From contig NZ_CP024199.1 of NCBI RefSeq assembly GCF_002844375.1, forward strand, positions 694,001-758,000: DNA of 64,000 bases, given 5' to 3'. This document shows, in pieces, positions 52,801-60,592 of the stretch; positions within the stretch are counted from its first letter, which is position 1, and each line of letters starts with the position of its first letter. Source of the DNA: Thalassospira marina. Lineage in GTDB: Bacteria; Pseudomonadota; Alphaproteobacteria; Rhodospirillales; Thalassospiraceae. A program made the position numbers and the translations under genes. Below the pieces are notes generated by a model that was given only the letters and a program-made list of their open reading frames with translations, was not told where the DNA came from and ran no database searches.

Positions 52801-54408
52801 TTAATTTGAATCCCAGTTTTTAAGGCCGGGCAGATGCTGGAACATCCAGGTTTCCGAAAGCGGGGCGTCGCCACGTTTCAGATACATGCGCATATCAACC
52901 GGGTCGTTGCCTTCGACCTCCAGGTCAAAAATCGCGCGCCACAGGCGGGTATCGGGGATCGGTTCGGTTTTGATGCGCGACAGTTTACCGCGCGATACCG
53001 AAATAATGGCTTCGGGATATTCGCCGTATGCCAGCGTACCCAGAATATCGCCTTCAAAATCGACCACAAATTTGGTCAGGCCTTTGGGGCGGGGCAAACC
53101 TTCCTGTCCGCCGCGGCCCAGGCGGGTTGCCTTGGCATAGGCCAGTTTTTCCAGCGGGTAAGGATTATGTGCCTGCCAGTATAGCCGGTAACGGAAATCA
53201 TAGGACTGGCCTGCCTTTGCCGGGGCTTCCGGCACCCAGAAAGCGGCGATATTGTCGTGAATTTCATCATCGGTCGGAATTTCAACAAGCTGCACGGCAC
53301 CCTTACCCCAGGCGCCCAGCGGTTCCACCCACAGGCTGGGACGGCGATGATACAGCACGCCATCCAGATAATGGCTGACATCGCGATCACGCTGCATCAG
53401 GCCAAAGCCGCGCGGGTTGTCATCGCCAAAGGCGGATGCGCGGGTAAATTCCGGGTTGTTAAGCTGGCGCCAGATGCGCTCGCCCCCGCCTGTCCACAAG
53501 GCAAGCCCGTCGGAATCATGCACTTCCGGGCGCCAGTCCATGCGGAATGGGCGGTTCTGTTCCGAATACCAGAACATGCTGGTCAGCGGGGCAACACCAA
53601 AACGTTCAATGTCTTTGCGGATGAACAGGAATTTTTCCACATCCATCGTCACGCCTTTGCCCCGCGTCAGATAAAAGCGATAGGCACCGGTGATGCTGGG
53701 CCCATCAAGCAGGGCATAAACCGTAACCGGGTCTTCGGCACTTTTGGCCGGTTCGATATAGAATTCGGTGAAATCGGGGAATTCCTCGCCCTGCGGGGTG
53801 GCGGTGTTAATGGCAATACCGCGGGCAGACAGGCCATATTGCCCTTCATCGCCAATGGCGCGGAAATAGGACGCGCCCAAAAAGGCGACCCAATCCTGGG
53901 TTTTCCAGTCATCGCGGTGAATGTCTTCATGCAGGCGGAAGCCGGCAAAACCGATATTTTCCGAAAGCTTGCGCGCCGGGCTGTCGGCGGGCATGTCAAA
54001 ATAGTCGGTTTTGTATTTCACTTCCTGCGATTTACCGTCTTCAAGCAGGAACATATGCACCGGTTTCTGGAAAAACTGGCCCATATGGAAATAGGTTACC
54101 GGATAGGTGCCCGAACCATCGGAAAACGGGGCGAAGTCGCGTTTGTATTTCAATTTGCCGTGTTCGGCATAATCGATCTGCTCAAGGATTGCCTTGTCTG
54201 GCGTTTTCGGTGCGACATAGGGTTTTGCCGCCATTTTGCGGGCACGTTCGACCAGCGCGTCAAAACTGAATTTCTGTTTTTTTCCCAGTTCCAGCTTTTT
54301 CACGGCATCGGCGGCAAAGGCCTGCTGCCAGAGCGACATGCCCGGCAATACCAACCCGGCAGCCGCAGCGGACTTCAAAAACTGTCGACGCTGAGCAGAA
54401 GTGTCCAT
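52801..54408 (-). CDS. opgD: Periplasmic glucan biosynthesis protein, OpgD/MdoG family
   Basis: The 535-residue product has a twin-arginine signal (RRQFLK at 7-12, hydrophobic stretch, cleavage near AFAADA) and the MdoG domain throughout: GEEFPDFTEFYIE, LTSMFWYSEQNRPFRMDWRPEVHDSDGLALWTG (split over about 300-335) and LWVEPLGAWGKGAV. Tat export is the hallmark of OpgD, whereas OpgG uses Sec. It shapes osmoregulated periplasmic glucans. No opgH glucosyltransferase is adjacent, which is unusual. The start is ATG 54408 behind AGGGA; the frame is open to 54507. Confidence 0.9.
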   Translation of the reverse strand: MDTSAQRRQFLKSAAAAGLVLPGMSLWQQAFAADAVKKLELGKKQKFSFDALVERARKMAAKPYVAPKTPDKAILEQIDYAEHGKLKYKRDFAPFSDGSGTYPVTYFHMGQFFQKPVHMFLLEDGKSQEVKYKTDYFDMPADSPARKLSENIGFAGFRLHEDIHRDDWKTQDWVAFLGASYFRAIGDEGQYGLSARGIAINTATPQGEEFPDFTEFYIEPAKSAEDPVTVYALLDGPSITGAYRFYLTRGKGVTMDVEKFLFIRKDIERFGVAPLTSMFWYSEQNRPFRMDWRPEVHDSDGLALWTGGGERIWRQLNNPEFTRASAFGDDNPRGFGLMQRDRDVSHYLDGVLYHRRPSLWVEPLGAWGKGAVQLVEIPTDDEIHDNIAAFWVPEAPAKAGQSYDFRYRLYWQAHNPYPLEKLAYAKATRLGRGGQEGLPRPKGLTKFVVDFEGDILGTLAYGEYPEAIISVSRGKLSRIKTEPIPDTRLWRAIFDLEVEGNDPVDMRMYLKRGDAPLSETWMFQHLPGLKNWDSN

Positions 54409-54611
54409 CGAAATTATCCCTGTTATATTTTTGATTTGCACAAACTTGCGAAATACTGTGGTGGCAATTCGGACAAAGCATGGCGAATTCGCGGCCAAAT
54501 ATACCAACGCGCAAGTTTTTGAATTGATCCCGTTTTCGATGGCAGCACATCATTTTGTGCGATTGACATTTGAGGGGAAGCTTTAGCGAGAGGATGGTTG
54601 GGAATTTTCTT

Positions 54612-54681
54612 TTACGCTATAGCGTAATATGGCAAAATTTGCGCTATGGCGTAAAATGATATAAATTACGCCATAGCGTAA
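54612..54681 (+). promoter_or_regulatory. Three HipB-type operators and hipBA promoter
   Basis: Three 16-bp palindromes: TTACGCTATAGCGTAA (54612-54627, perfect), TTGCGCTATGGCGTAA (54639-54654) and TTACGCCATAGCGTAA (54666-54681). Their starts are exactly 27 bases apart. A -10-like TATAAA (54660-54665) sits between the second and third, just before hipB, so binding would block transcription (autoregulation). Confidence 0.85.
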
Positions 54682-54694
54682 TAAAAGGTGGTCC

Positions 54695-54949
54695 ATGAAA
54701 ATTACAGCCCGAACGCCAGACCAGATTGGTAATGCCTTGCGACGTGTGCGCAAAGCCAAAGGCATGACCCAAAAAGATGTCAGCGCAAGAACCAATTTGC
54801 GTATCGCCACTATTTCATCGCTGGAAAATGGGGACCCGGGCACGCAAATGCGTACGCTGATCTCTGTCATGGCAGCCCTTGATCTTGAATTTGTTGTTCA
54901 GAACCGCATTCAGGAAAGCCGACCCAGCATAGAGGATATTTTCTCGTGA
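54695..54949 (+). CDS. hipB: HipB-like antitoxin, XRE-family DNA-binding protein
   Basis: The 84-residue product has a helix-turn-helix at about residues 11-50 (ALRRVRKAKGMTQKDVSARTNLRIATISSLENG). It lies just behind three palindromic operators and overlaps hipA by four bases, as in hipBA modules. It should neutralise HipA by binding it and repress the operon as a dimer. Confidence 0.9.
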   Translation: MKITARTPDQIGNALRRVRKAKGMTQKDVSARTNLRIATISSLENGDPGTQMRTLISVMAALDLEFVVQNRIQESRPSIEDIFS

Positions 54950-56280
54950 GGTCGACGCGATGCAAGCCGCCTTTGACAGTTGTTCTAAACGGAAGACCTG
55001 TTGGTGAAGTTGCTATGGCTGCCAGTGGCGCGGTGGCATTTCGATACGATCAGGCTTGGCTGGATTGGGAATATGCATTGCCAATTTCACTGTCGCTTCC
55101 CTTGCAGGCACAGGCCCATATTGGTGCGCCAGTAATTTCCTATCTGGAAAATTTGTTGCCCGATAATCAGAATATCCGGGAGCGTGTGGCAGCACGAGTG
55201 GGGGCTGGCGGCACAGATGCCTATCATATGCTGGAGAAAATCGGTCGTGATTGCGTCGGTGCCTTACAATTTTTTGTCGATTACACCGGTAATGAAATTT
55301 CGCCAGAGATAACAGGGGGAGTCCTGAGCGATAGTCAAATTGCAGGGATGATTAAAAATCTGTCGACCGCGCCCTTGGGGATTCGTGCGGAAGATGATTT
55401 CAGAATTTCGATTGCTGGCGCGCAGGAAAAGACGGCCCTTTTGAAGAAAGATGGCAAATGGTTGCGTCCATTTGGTTCCACGCCAACCACCCATATCGTC
55501 AAAACACAATTAGGCCAGTTGCCGAACGGCGTTAATTTATCCCATAGCGTGGAAAACGAATTTTTCTGTATGCAGTTTTGCCGTGCGATGGGGGCAAACG
55601 TGGCGAACGTTGAAATCCACGATTTCGACGACACGCGCGCCCTGATTGTCGAACGGTTTGATCGGCGCTGGACCAACAGGGGAGCGTTGATAAGGCTCCC
55701 CCAGGAGGATTTTTGCCAGGCCTTGAAATATCCGCCGAGCCAGAAATACCAGACAGATGGCGGACCTGATATAACATCCTGCACAGCGTTGCTGTCAGGC
55801 AGTAATACGCCAATCAATGATCAGCTTGCATTCTTTCAAGCCCAGATCCTGTTTTGGATTTTAGGAGCAACGGATGGTCATGCAAAAAATTTCAGCCTGT
55901 TTTTACAACCGGGCGCAAGTTTTGCGATGACACCTTTATACGACATTTTGTCCGCGCAGCAGGCGGTTGATGAGGGGCAAATTCGGCATCATCAATTTCG
56001 ATTGGCAATGTCTGTCGGGGCGAACAATCATTATCGCATTGATGAAATTTTTCCGCGTCATTTCCTGCAATCGGCAAAGGCAGCGGGTTTGGGTGTGGCC
56101 CTGGTATCGGATTTATTGACCAGAATTTTCAATGATATGCCTGCTGCAATTGATAAAGCAATTGCCGTGTTGCCCAATGATTTTCCGTCAGATTTATGTG
56201 ACGCGCTGGTGAGCGGTATCAAGATGCGGCATCGAATGCTGGGTTTGGGCCTGACCCGCGATGCCCAACTGGAAGGTTGA
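54946..56280 (+). CDS. hipA: HipA-family serine/threonine kinase toxin
   Basis: The 444-residue product starts with GTG inside the end of hipB. It has the HipA kinase features: a phosphorylatable serine loop ISIAGAQEKTALL (serine 155, equivalent to E. coli Ser150), catalytic aspartate 310 and asparagine 315 in GATDGHAKNFSL, and metal aspartate 333 in YDILSA. E. coli HipA phosphorylates glutamyl-tRNA synthetase, blocking translation and promoting persistence. All catalytic residues are present, so the toxin appears functional. Its codon use is visibly more AT-rich than its neighbours, suggesting acquisition. Confidence 0.93.
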   Translation: MRSTRCKPPLTVVLNGRPVGEVAMAASGAVAFRYDQAWLDWEYALPISLSLPLQAQAHIGAPVISYLENLLPDNQNIRERVAARVGAGGTDAYHMLEKIGRDCVGALQFFVDYTGNEISPEITGGVLSDSQIAGMIKNLSTAPLGIRAEDDFRISIAGAQEKTALLKKDGKWLRPFGSTPTTHIVKTQLGQLPNGVNLSHSVENEFFCMQFCRAMGANVANVEIHDFDDTRALIVERFDRRWTNRGALIRLPQEDFCQALKYPPSQKYQTDGGPDITSCTALLSGSNTPINDQLAFFQAQILFWILGATDGHAKNFSLFLQPGASFAMTPLYDILSAQQAVDEGQIRHHQFRLAMSVGANNHYRIDEIFPRHFLQSAKAAGLGVALVSDLLTRIFNDMPAAIDKAIAVLPNDFPSDLCDALVSGIKMRHRMLGLGLTRDAQLEG

Positions 56281-56332
56281 ATTTCGGTTTAGGTGCGTAA
56301 TTTGTGATCTGGTCAATACGATCATACGCCTT

Positions 56333-56546
56333 GACGATCAGGTGCCTGTGTGTGACACCATTTTTTGCCGGTATCCTTTTTGGATAAAAGGGAATTCAGT
56401 GCTGTTTTGATTTATCAGACAGCGAAACGAAGCTGCCCCCGCAACTGTATGCGGCGAGCATGTCCTGAAAATGCCACTGGGGTTCACCCCGGGAAGGCCA
56501 GGAACATGTTGTGACCCGCGAGCCAGGAGACCTGCCGGCAATCGTG
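56333..56546 (+). ncRNA. Cobalamin riboswitch
   Basis: The conserved elements occur in order: AAAAGGGAA and CAGTGC, the core GCTGCCCCCGCAACTGT, the B12-box segment TGCCACTG, CCGGGAAGGC, and the 3' part GCGAGCCAGGAGACCTGCC. GACGAT (56333-56338) can pair with ATCGTG (56541-56546) to close the P1 stem. It precedes btuF by about 165 bases and should switch off the transporter operon when adenosylcobalamin is plentiful. Confidence 0.95.
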
Positions 56547-56709
56547 ACGACAGACTGGGCGGGGTGCCCCGGAGATGTCCTGCTGATATGCCATTGCCGG
56601 GGCGACTGTGTTTCCTGTTATGGCGGTTTTGCCGGATTTTCTTTGATTTTGCTGGTATTTCACCGGTTTGTCGCTGGATGTAACTGGTGTTCCTTTGAAA
56701 GGACATGAA

Positions 56710-57735
56710 ATGACCAGCGTTTTAAAACGGGTCCTTGCTGCCGGGGTGTTTGCAGCGGGCCTGATCAGTGTTGCGGCTTCTGCGCAGGCAACCCAATATC
56801 CCCTTGAAATACAAAATTGCGGCCGAACCATTACCTTTGATCATGCGCCAGAACGTGTGGTGTCATTGGGGCAAAGCAATACGGAAATTCTTTATTTACT
56901 TGGCCTGTCATCGTCGGTGGTGGGGACGGCTGTGTGGTTTGACCCGGTCATGGCGCAATTTGCCGATGAAAATGCCAAAATTCCCCGTTTGGCCGATAAC
57001 GACCCGTCCTTTGAAAGTGTGGTGGGGCAGCGCCCCGATATGGTGACAACCCAGTTCCAGTGGCATGTCGGGCCAAGTGGCATTGTTGGTACCACGGCAC
57101 AGTTTGATGAACTGGGCATTCCTGTTTACACCGCCCCGGCTGATTGCGTGGGCAAGGACAACACCACAGGCGGTGATGGCACACGCATCGATGCCTTTTC
57201 AATGGATCGCATCTATCAGTCGATTACAGATTTATCGCGCATCTTTGATGTCGAAGATCGCGGCACAAAACTGATTGCGGATTTAAAACAGCGCGAGCAG
57301 GCTGCCCGCCAAGATGTTGCCGGGCTGGCACATAACGATGTTTCCGCCGTTTTCTGGTTTTCCAGTTCGGAATTGCATGCCGACCCGTATGTGGGCGGGC
57401 AAAAAGGTGCACCGGGTTACATTTCCAGCGTGCTGGGCATTAAAAACGTTATTCAAAGCGATGATGAATGGCCAACAGTGGGCTGGGAAACCATTGCCCG
57501 TGCCGACCCCGACATTATCGTGATTGCGAAGATGGACCGCCGCCGTTTCCCCGCCGATGACTGGGAACTGAAAATGAACTTCCTTAAAACCGACCCGGTC
57601 GCAAGCCAGATGAAGGCCGTCAAGAACGGTCATGTGGTGGTGATGGAAGTGCTGGCAATGGACCCGACCATTCGTACCATTGATGGCATCGAACAGCTGG
57701 CAAAGGCGATCAAATCCTTTGGGCTGGATAAATAG
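56710..57735 (+). CDS. btuF: Periplasmic vitamin B12 (or iron-chelate) binding protein, BtuF-like
   Basis: The 341-residue product has a Sec signal peptide (cleavage near SAQATQ) and a class III (TroA/BtuF) substrate-binding fold: TITFDHAPERVVSLGQSNTEILYLLGL, then a central helix and a C-terminal lobe with VGWETIARADPDIIVI. The family covers cobalamin and siderophore carriers; the upstream cobalamin riboswitch favours cobalamin or another corrinoid. ATG 56710 with AAAGGA 56697-56702. The permease gene follows after two bases. Confidence 0.88.
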   Translation: MTSVLKRVLAAGVFAAGLISVAASAQATQYPLEIQNCGRTITFDHAPERVVSLGQSNTEILYLLGLSSSVVGTAVWFDPVMAQFADENAKIPRLADNDPSFESVVGQRPDMVTTQFQWHVGPSGIVGTTAQFDELGIPVYTAPADCVGKDNTTGGDGTRIDAFSMDRIYQSITDLSRIFDVEDRGTKLIADLKQREQAARQDVAGLAHNDVSAVFWFSSSELHADPYVGGQKGAPGYISSVLGIKNVIQSDDEWPTVGWETIARADPDIIVIAKMDRRRFPADDWELKMNFLKTDPVASQMKAVKNGHVVVMEVLAMDPTIRTIDGIEQLAKAIKSFGLDK

Positions 57736-57737
57736 GC

Positions 57738-58772
57738 ATGGGCCTGTTTGCACAGACAGCTTTCTGGCAACGCATCAGCGCGGTTTTCATCGCGCTGATG
57801 TTGCTGGCTGTGGCAATGGCATTTGCAACCTCGATCGGGGAAACGCCGATACCCATCCAAACCGTGATCGATGCGCTGGCAAACCATATCTTCGGTGCCA
57901 ACCGCCATATCGACCCGATTGATGCCGGTATCATCTGGAATTACCGGTTAAGCCGGGCCGTGGTGGCGGCGGCCTGCGGGGCAGGATTGGCAGTTTCGGG
58001 CGTGGTATTGCAGGCTTTGTTGCGCAACAGCCTGGCGGACCCCTATTTGCTGGGTATATCGGCTGGGGCATCGACCGGGGCGGTAAGTGTGGTCATTCTG
58101 GGGGTGGGCGGTGGCATGCTGACGCTTTCGATGGGTGCATTTGCCGGTGCGCTGCTGGCCTTTGTTTTTGTCAGCCTGCTGGCCTTGCAGGCCGGGCGTG
58201 GGCAGGGCGGTATTATTCTGGCCGGGATTGCCGGTTCGCAAATGTTTAACGCCCTGACATCCTTTATCGTTACGAAATCGGCCAATGCGGAACAGGCGCG
58301 CGGCATCATGTTCTGGCTTTTGGGCAGTTTAAGTGGCGTGCGCTGGCCTGATGCCAGCCTGGCTGTCCCGGTGATTGTGCTGGGCCTTCTGGTGTGCCTT
58401 TGGCATTCACGTGCGCTTGATGCATTTACCTTTGGCCGGGAATCTGCCGCGTCACTTGGGATATCGGTGCGGCGTGTGCATGTTGTGCTGATTGGCACAA
58501 CCGCGCTGATGACGGCGGTGATGGTCAGTATTGTGGGTTCTATCGGCTTTGTCGGGCTGGTTATTCCACATGCGGCGCGGTTTTTTGTCGGCGCGCGGCA
58601 TGGTTTGTTATTGCCGCTGGCGGCCCTGATCGGGGCGTTGTTTCTGGTGGGGGCGGATATTGTTTCGCGCATTATCGTGCCCGGCCAGGTGGTGCCGATT
58701 GGCGTTGTTACCGCCCTTGTTGGTGCGCCAGCCTTTGCCCTGATCCTGTGTCATCGAAGGGTGCTGCGATGA
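57738..58772 (+). CDS. btuC: FecCD/BtuC-family ABC transporter permease
   Basis: The 344-residue permease has about ten helices and the family landmarks WNYRLSRAVVAAACGAGLAVSG, DPYLLGISAGASTGAV and VGSIGFVGLVIPHAARF, the coupling region for the ATPase. It is part of the riboswitch-controlled operon and overlaps the ATPase gene by four bases. Confidence 0.92.
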   Translation: MGLFAQTAFWQRISAVFIALMLLAVAMAFATSIGETPIPIQTVIDALANHIFGANRHIDPIDAGIIWNYRLSRAVVAAACGAGLAVSGVVLQALLRNSLADPYLLGISAGASTGAVSVVILGVGGGMLTLSMGAFAGALLAFVFVSLLALQAGRGQGGIILAGIAGSQMFNALTSFIVTKSANAEQARGIMFWLLGSLSGVRWPDASLAVPVIVLGLLVCLWHSRALDAFTFGRESAASLGISVRRVHVVLIGTTALMTAVMVSIVGSIGFVGLVIPHAARFFVGARHGLLLPLAALIGALFLVGADIVSRIIVPGQVVPIGVVTALVGAPAFALILCHRRVLR

Positions 58773-59536
58773 GTTTGGAACTGATCGATGTTACCTGGAT
58801 GGCGGGCTACCGCACCATCATTTCCGATGTATCGTTAAAGGTGACACCGGGCGAATTTCTGGGGCTGATCGGGCCGAACGGGTCAGGCAAGACCAGTTTG
58901 ATGTCGATCCTTTCAGGGGTGCGCCGGCCGTTTCGCGGGCAGGCCCTGATGGGCGGGGCGGAAATGCGCCGTTTGGGGCGCCGCACGCTGGCGCAAAATA
59001 TTGGTTTTGTTGAACAGCAGGCCGATACAACCGACCGCCTTACCGTACGCGAGGCCGTATCGCTGGGGCGCACACCCTATCTAAGCCTGTTATCGCCCTG
59101 GTCACCACGCGATGATGAACAGGTAAACCAGGCGCTGGTGGATGTGGATATGGCCCATATGGCCGATCGCTACTGGCAAACCCTTTCGGGTGGGGAAAAG
59201 CAGCGCGTGCATATTGCCCGCGCATTGGCACAGGAGCCGAAATACCTGTTGTTGGACGAACCCACCAACCACCTTGATATCCGCCATCAATTGGGGTTGC
59301 TGGAACTGGTCCGCACCCTGAAGGTAACAGCGGTGGCCGCCCTGCATGACCTTAACCACGCCGCCATGTTTTGTGATCGTATCGCCGTCATGAGCGAAGG
59401 CCGCCTTGTGGCCCTTGGCAGCCCGGCCGAAATTTTAACGCCCGAATTATTGCAAACTGTATTTGGCATTTCAGCCGCGGTTGAAACCGACGGGCAGGGG
59501 CGTTGCCATATTCGCTATCACGCGCTGAACGGTTAA
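58769..59536 (+). CDS. btuD: BtuD/FecE-type ABC transporter ATPase
   Basis: The 255-residue ATPase from ATG 58769 has Walker A GPNGSGKTS, the signature LSGGEKQR, Walker B LLLDEPTNHLD and the switch histidine in ALHDLNHA. It energises uptake through the preceding permease. The ATGA overlap with btuC supports translational coupling. No outer-membrane BtuB receptor lies next to the operon in this window. Confidence 0.93.
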   Translation: MSLELIDVTWMAGYRTIISDVSLKVTPGEFLGLIGPNGSGKTSLMSILSGVRRPFRGQALMGGAEMRRLGRRTLAQNIGFVEQQADTTDRLTVREAVSLGRTPYLSLLSPWSPRDDEQVNQALVDVDMAHMADRYWQTLSGGEKQRVHIARALAQEPKYLLLDEPTNHLDIRHQLGLLELVRTLKVTAVAALHDLNHAAMFCDRIAVMSEGRLVALGSPAEILTPELLQTVFGISAAVETDGQGRCHIRYHALNG

Positions 59537-59576
59537 ATGCCGGGCCTGCAAAATGCAAGGTCCCGGCATTTTAAAT
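59535..59576 (+). terminator. Terminator of the btuFCD operon
   Basis: A 10-bp perfect outer stem AAATGCCGGG/CCCGGCATTT (59535-59544 with 59562-59571) with an inner GC-containing hairpin, ending in TTTT; it starts immediately after the stop codon. Confidence 0.8.
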
Positions 59577-59590
59577 AAGATCACGAAGGA

Positions 59591-60334
59591 TCAGGAATTG
59601 GAACTGCTGGTCATGGAGCCGGTTGTAACCTGTGCTGTCGTTACAGAAAGGTCCTGTTCGACAAGACCAAGCGTCTGGTTGGCCTGAAGCGGGTGGCTGT
59701 TGATCAACTGGGTGTAGGCCAGGTCGAGATTGCCACGGGTTTTGCCAAAGGGCAGCACAACCTGGCTAAGCTGGGCATTGCCCTTGGCCTGGTTGCCAGC
59801 GGCAAAGTCCTGATCAAAAACCAGCGGTCCGGTAATGATGATATTGCCATTGGCCCCGTCATCATACATGTCCGAAAGTGTTGCCCGGGCATTGTGCAGC
59901 AACTGTTTGGCGGTGTCGTGGTCGCCAGCCGAAAGGGCAACCCGGGCCTGGTGAACCTGCTGCAATACGGTTTCACCTTTTTTCGAGAAATCGGCTTTCA
60001 TTGCGGCACTGTTGGGATCGGGCTGGGTGAATTTGGCCTGCTGTGCCAGCCAGATATCGTGTTCCTTGCGCGCACGGTGCGGGCCGGATGCGTTATTGGG
60101 AACAAAACTGTCATTATATTCCGAAACGGTGGCCTGGTTGGTCGGGCTTTCCGGGTGCTGAGCCAGCCAGATGTCATATTCCTTGCGGGCACCATGGGGA
60201 CCCGACGTATTGTTGGGTACGATTGCCGGGTAGGTGCCGTTTTCGGCAGCACTGGCAATATTCGGTGCCATGGCAAGGGCGGAAACACCAAAGGCCAGGG
60301 TAACGATGGCGATGTTGCGTGACAGATTTTTCAT
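59591..60334 (-). CDS. Secreted YfdX-like protein with an internal duplicated motif
   Basis: The 247-residue product from ATG 60334 (AAGGA upstream) has a signal peptide ending near ASAAEN and a C-terminal YfdX-like helical domain (ETVLQQVHQARVALSAGDHDTAKQLLHNARATL). Between them, residues 39-59 and 78-98 are two copies of a 21-residue motif differing at three positions, with core SGPH and RKE-DIWLAQ. YfdX proteins are periplasmic and linked to acid and stress responses; the duplicated part is not known to me. An ATG 11 codons upstream is possible but lacks a ribosome-binding site. Confidence 0.75.
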   Translation of the reverse strand: MKNLSRNIAIVTLAFGVSALAMAPNIASAAENGTYPAIVPNNTSGPHGARKEYDIWLAQHPESPTNQATVSEYNDSFVPNNASGPHRARKEHDIWLAQQAKFTQPDPNSAAMKADFSKKGETVLQQVHQARVALSAGDHDTAKQLLHNARATLSDMYDDGANGNIIITGPLVFDQDFAAGNQAKGNAQLSQVVLPFGKTRGNLDLAYTQLINSHPLQANQTLGLVEQDLSVTTAQVTTGSMTSSSNS

Positions 60335-60592
60335 GATGGTAATCCTTTGCAATAACCCGATTGACATGATGAACAGGCGGTCCTGGACGGGGTAATGGTC
60401 GATGGGCCGTTCTGCATGTCGTTATCAGCGACATCTGCCAAAGGAATTGCATCTGCCATGCCAAATATTAAGGCATTGAAAAATATGAATTTATTTTAAA
60501 TCTGGCATTCCGGCCTGTGTCAATTGGTGGTTATTTCCACCATCTGGGGGCCGGTTTGGGGGATGTGGTGGTTTATATCCCCCGCAGGTTGG

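Noticed and set aside
56338..56706. 122-residue minus-strand open frame
   Set aside because: It is antisense to the cobalamin riboswitch, whose conserved elements explain the sequence.
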